Origin: Candidatus Nitrosopumilus sp.
GTDB lineage: Archaea > Thermoproteota > Nitrososphaeria > Nitrososphaerales > Nitrosopumilaceae
NCBI GenBank assembly: GCA_018674605.1
Contig: JABGZU010000137.1
Location: 1-5,622 of the forward strand
Length of the DNA: 5,622 nucleotides
Direction: 5' to 3'
Shown here: one piece after another, positions 4,728 through 5,622 of the stretch
Numbering within the stretch: the first letter of the stretch is position 1
How the letters are laid out: the number at the start of each line of letters is the position of its first letter
Notes under the pieces: model-generated
What the model saw: the letters and a program-made list of their open reading frames with translations, nothing else
Databases searched by the model: none
Told to the model about the DNA's origin: nothing
Program-made: the position numbers and the translations under genes

Positions 4728-5519
4728 ATGGAAATTAAAATTGGATGCACTGGATGGAGTTATCAAGGATGGTCAGGAACTTTTTATCCAAAAAATCTAA
4801 AGAGTTCTGATTGGTTAAAATATTATTCACAAATTTTTAGTATTACTGAAATTAATTCTACATTTTATAAAATACCATCACAAGAAATTGTTAGAAGATG
4901 GAACACAGATACTCCAAGACATTTTAAATTTACAGCAAAATTTCCATCAATAATTACACATGAAAAAAAATTAGAGAAAATAAATTCAGAGATTTTTTCA
5001 TTTTTATCATCACTTATACCAATTCATGAAAAAGTTTCAGCACTAGTATTACAATTACCACCATCATTAACATTTAATGAAGCAAAACCAAGATTAGAAG
5101 AACTATTTGATATTTTACCCAAGGATTTTTTGTATCCAATTGAAGGAAGGCATGAATCATGGTTTACAGAAGATGCATTAAAATATTTCAAACAAAAAAA
5201 ACATTGTCTTGTTTGGAATGTAATAAAAGGAATAAACAATCCAATGCCAATAACATCAAATTATCTTTATGTTAGATTAATTGGGGATAGAAGTATTCCA
5301 GATAACCAATTTGGTAAAATTAGAAAAGATAAATCAGAAATAGTTAAAAATTGGGCACAAAAGTTAGTTAAAATTTCAAATATTCCACTTGCAATGGTAA
5401 TGGCTAATAATCATTTTGAAGGGTTTGGACCTGCAACGGCTAATTCTTTAGGGAAAAATTTAGGTATGCGAGAATTAGTTTGGGAAGAAAAAAAACAAAA
5501 AACATTAGGAAATTTTTAA
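4728..5519 (+). CDS. DUF72 (YecE-like) family protein
   Basis: This 263-residue protein of the DUF72/YecE family is expected to be a TIM-barrel fold and has no established reaction. Family motifs in order are IGCTGWSYQGW (5-15), EINSTFY (41-47), FTAKFPSIITH (68-78), LQLPPS (108-113), EGRHESWF (139-146), YVRLIG (181-186) and NNHFEGFGPATA (227-238). The conserved Glu, Arg, His and Asn residues line up as a plausible polar active site. The length is typical and no signal peptide or membrane segment is seen. It begins 5 bp after the aldo/keto reductase stop with no separate promoter, so it is the second gene of that operon. Its own start lacks a Shine-Dalgarno sequence. It ends 10 bp from the convergent DedA-type gene. 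The pairing with an AKR hints at a shared small-molecule substrate, which is inference only. Confidence 0.93.
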   Translation: MEIKIGCTGWSYQGWSGTFYPKNLKSSDWLKYYSQIFSITEINSTFYKIPSQEIVRRWNTDTPRHFKFTAKFPSIITHEKKLEKINSEIFSFLSSLIPIHEKVSALVLQLPPSLTFNEAKPRLEELFDILPKDFLYPIEGRHESWFTEDALKYFKQKKHCLVWNVIKGINNPMPITSNYLYVRLIGDRSIPDNQFGKIRKDKSEIVKNWAQKLVKISNIPLAMVMANNHFEGFGPATANSLGKNLGMRELVWEEKKQKTLGNF

Positions 5520-5529
5520 ACTAATTAAA

Positions 5530-5622
5530 TTATTTAGTAAGACCAATTGCTTCACCAAAATAATATCCAGATAATATAGTAATTGAAGACCAAATACAAG
5601 AACCAATAAATGTAAACAAAAG
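5530..5622 (-). CDS. DedA/VTT-domain membrane protein, C-terminal fragment (5' end outside window)
   Basis: A minus-strand frame runs from the right edge to TAA (5530-5532), giving 30 residues. They consist of a hydrophobic segment with Phe-Ile-Gly-Ser-Cys-Ile-Trp, followed by SGYYFGEAIGLTK. This matches the typical end of DedA/SNARE-associated (VTT) proteins, in which an F-x-G-x-x-x-W stretch in a membrane helix precedes a G-Y-x-x-G-E motif. Such proteins are polytopic inner-membrane proteins linked to lipid scrambling and membrane homeostasis. Only the last helix is visible, so the family call is probable rather than certain. It converges on the DUF72 gene with 10 bp between the stops. Confidence 0.65.
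   Translation of the reverse strand, partial: LLFTFIGSCIWSSITILSGYYFGEAIGLTK

Noticed and set aside
5024..5239. Minus-strand 71-residue frame
   Set aside because: It is antisense inside the intact DUF72 gene, with no promoter or family features.

Overview
The window looks like a piece of a low-GC archaeal chromosome, most likely from a marine ammonia-oxidising thaumarchaeon (Nitrosopumilus-like). The archaeal evidence is a five-repeat aIF6 gene, ferredoxins of the Sulfolobus/Thermoplasma long-chain type, a class II tRNA-Ser with a G discriminator and no encoded CCA, oligo-T terminators, and TATA boxes about 25-27 bp upstream of start codons, implying mostly leaderless mRNAs. The narrower taxonomic placement is an inference from overall composition and gene style; no search was run.

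Layout from left to right. The 3' end of an unrecognised plus-strand gene (1-150) converges on tRNA-Ser(UGA) (152-235, minus). Two tandem minus-strand ferredoxin genes follow (309-854 and 925-1434), each with its own promoter. A divergent plus-strand aIF6 gene (about 1572-2237) overlaps tail to tail with the minus-strand hisS gene (2218-3498, TTG start). Upstream of hisS is a candidate 23-residue small protein gene (3544-3615, minus) with a TATA box at leaderless distance. Divergently transcribed from it is a two-gene plus-strand operon: an aldo/keto reductase (3748-4722) and a DUF72 protein (4728-5519). The window ends in the 3' part of a minus-strand DedA/VTT membrane protein gene (5530-5622). 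No stretch above 300 bp lacks a gene.

Most genes are core functions: translation (tRNA-Ser, aIF6, HisRS) and electron transfer (the ferredoxins). The most interesting signals concern the ferredoxin pair. Both promoters carry a perfect 6-2-6 palindrome (TTAGTY-NN-RACTAA) at the same distance upstream of the TATA box, and the one differing arm position changes on both sides so that symmetry is kept. The two proteins also differ in a complementary way at the positions that hold zinc and the fourth cluster I ligand in Sulfolobus ferredoxin. Together this suggests a duplicated ferredoxin module under a shared regulator whose copies have diverged in metal binding. I saw no CRISPR array, insertion sequence, phage gene or defence system.
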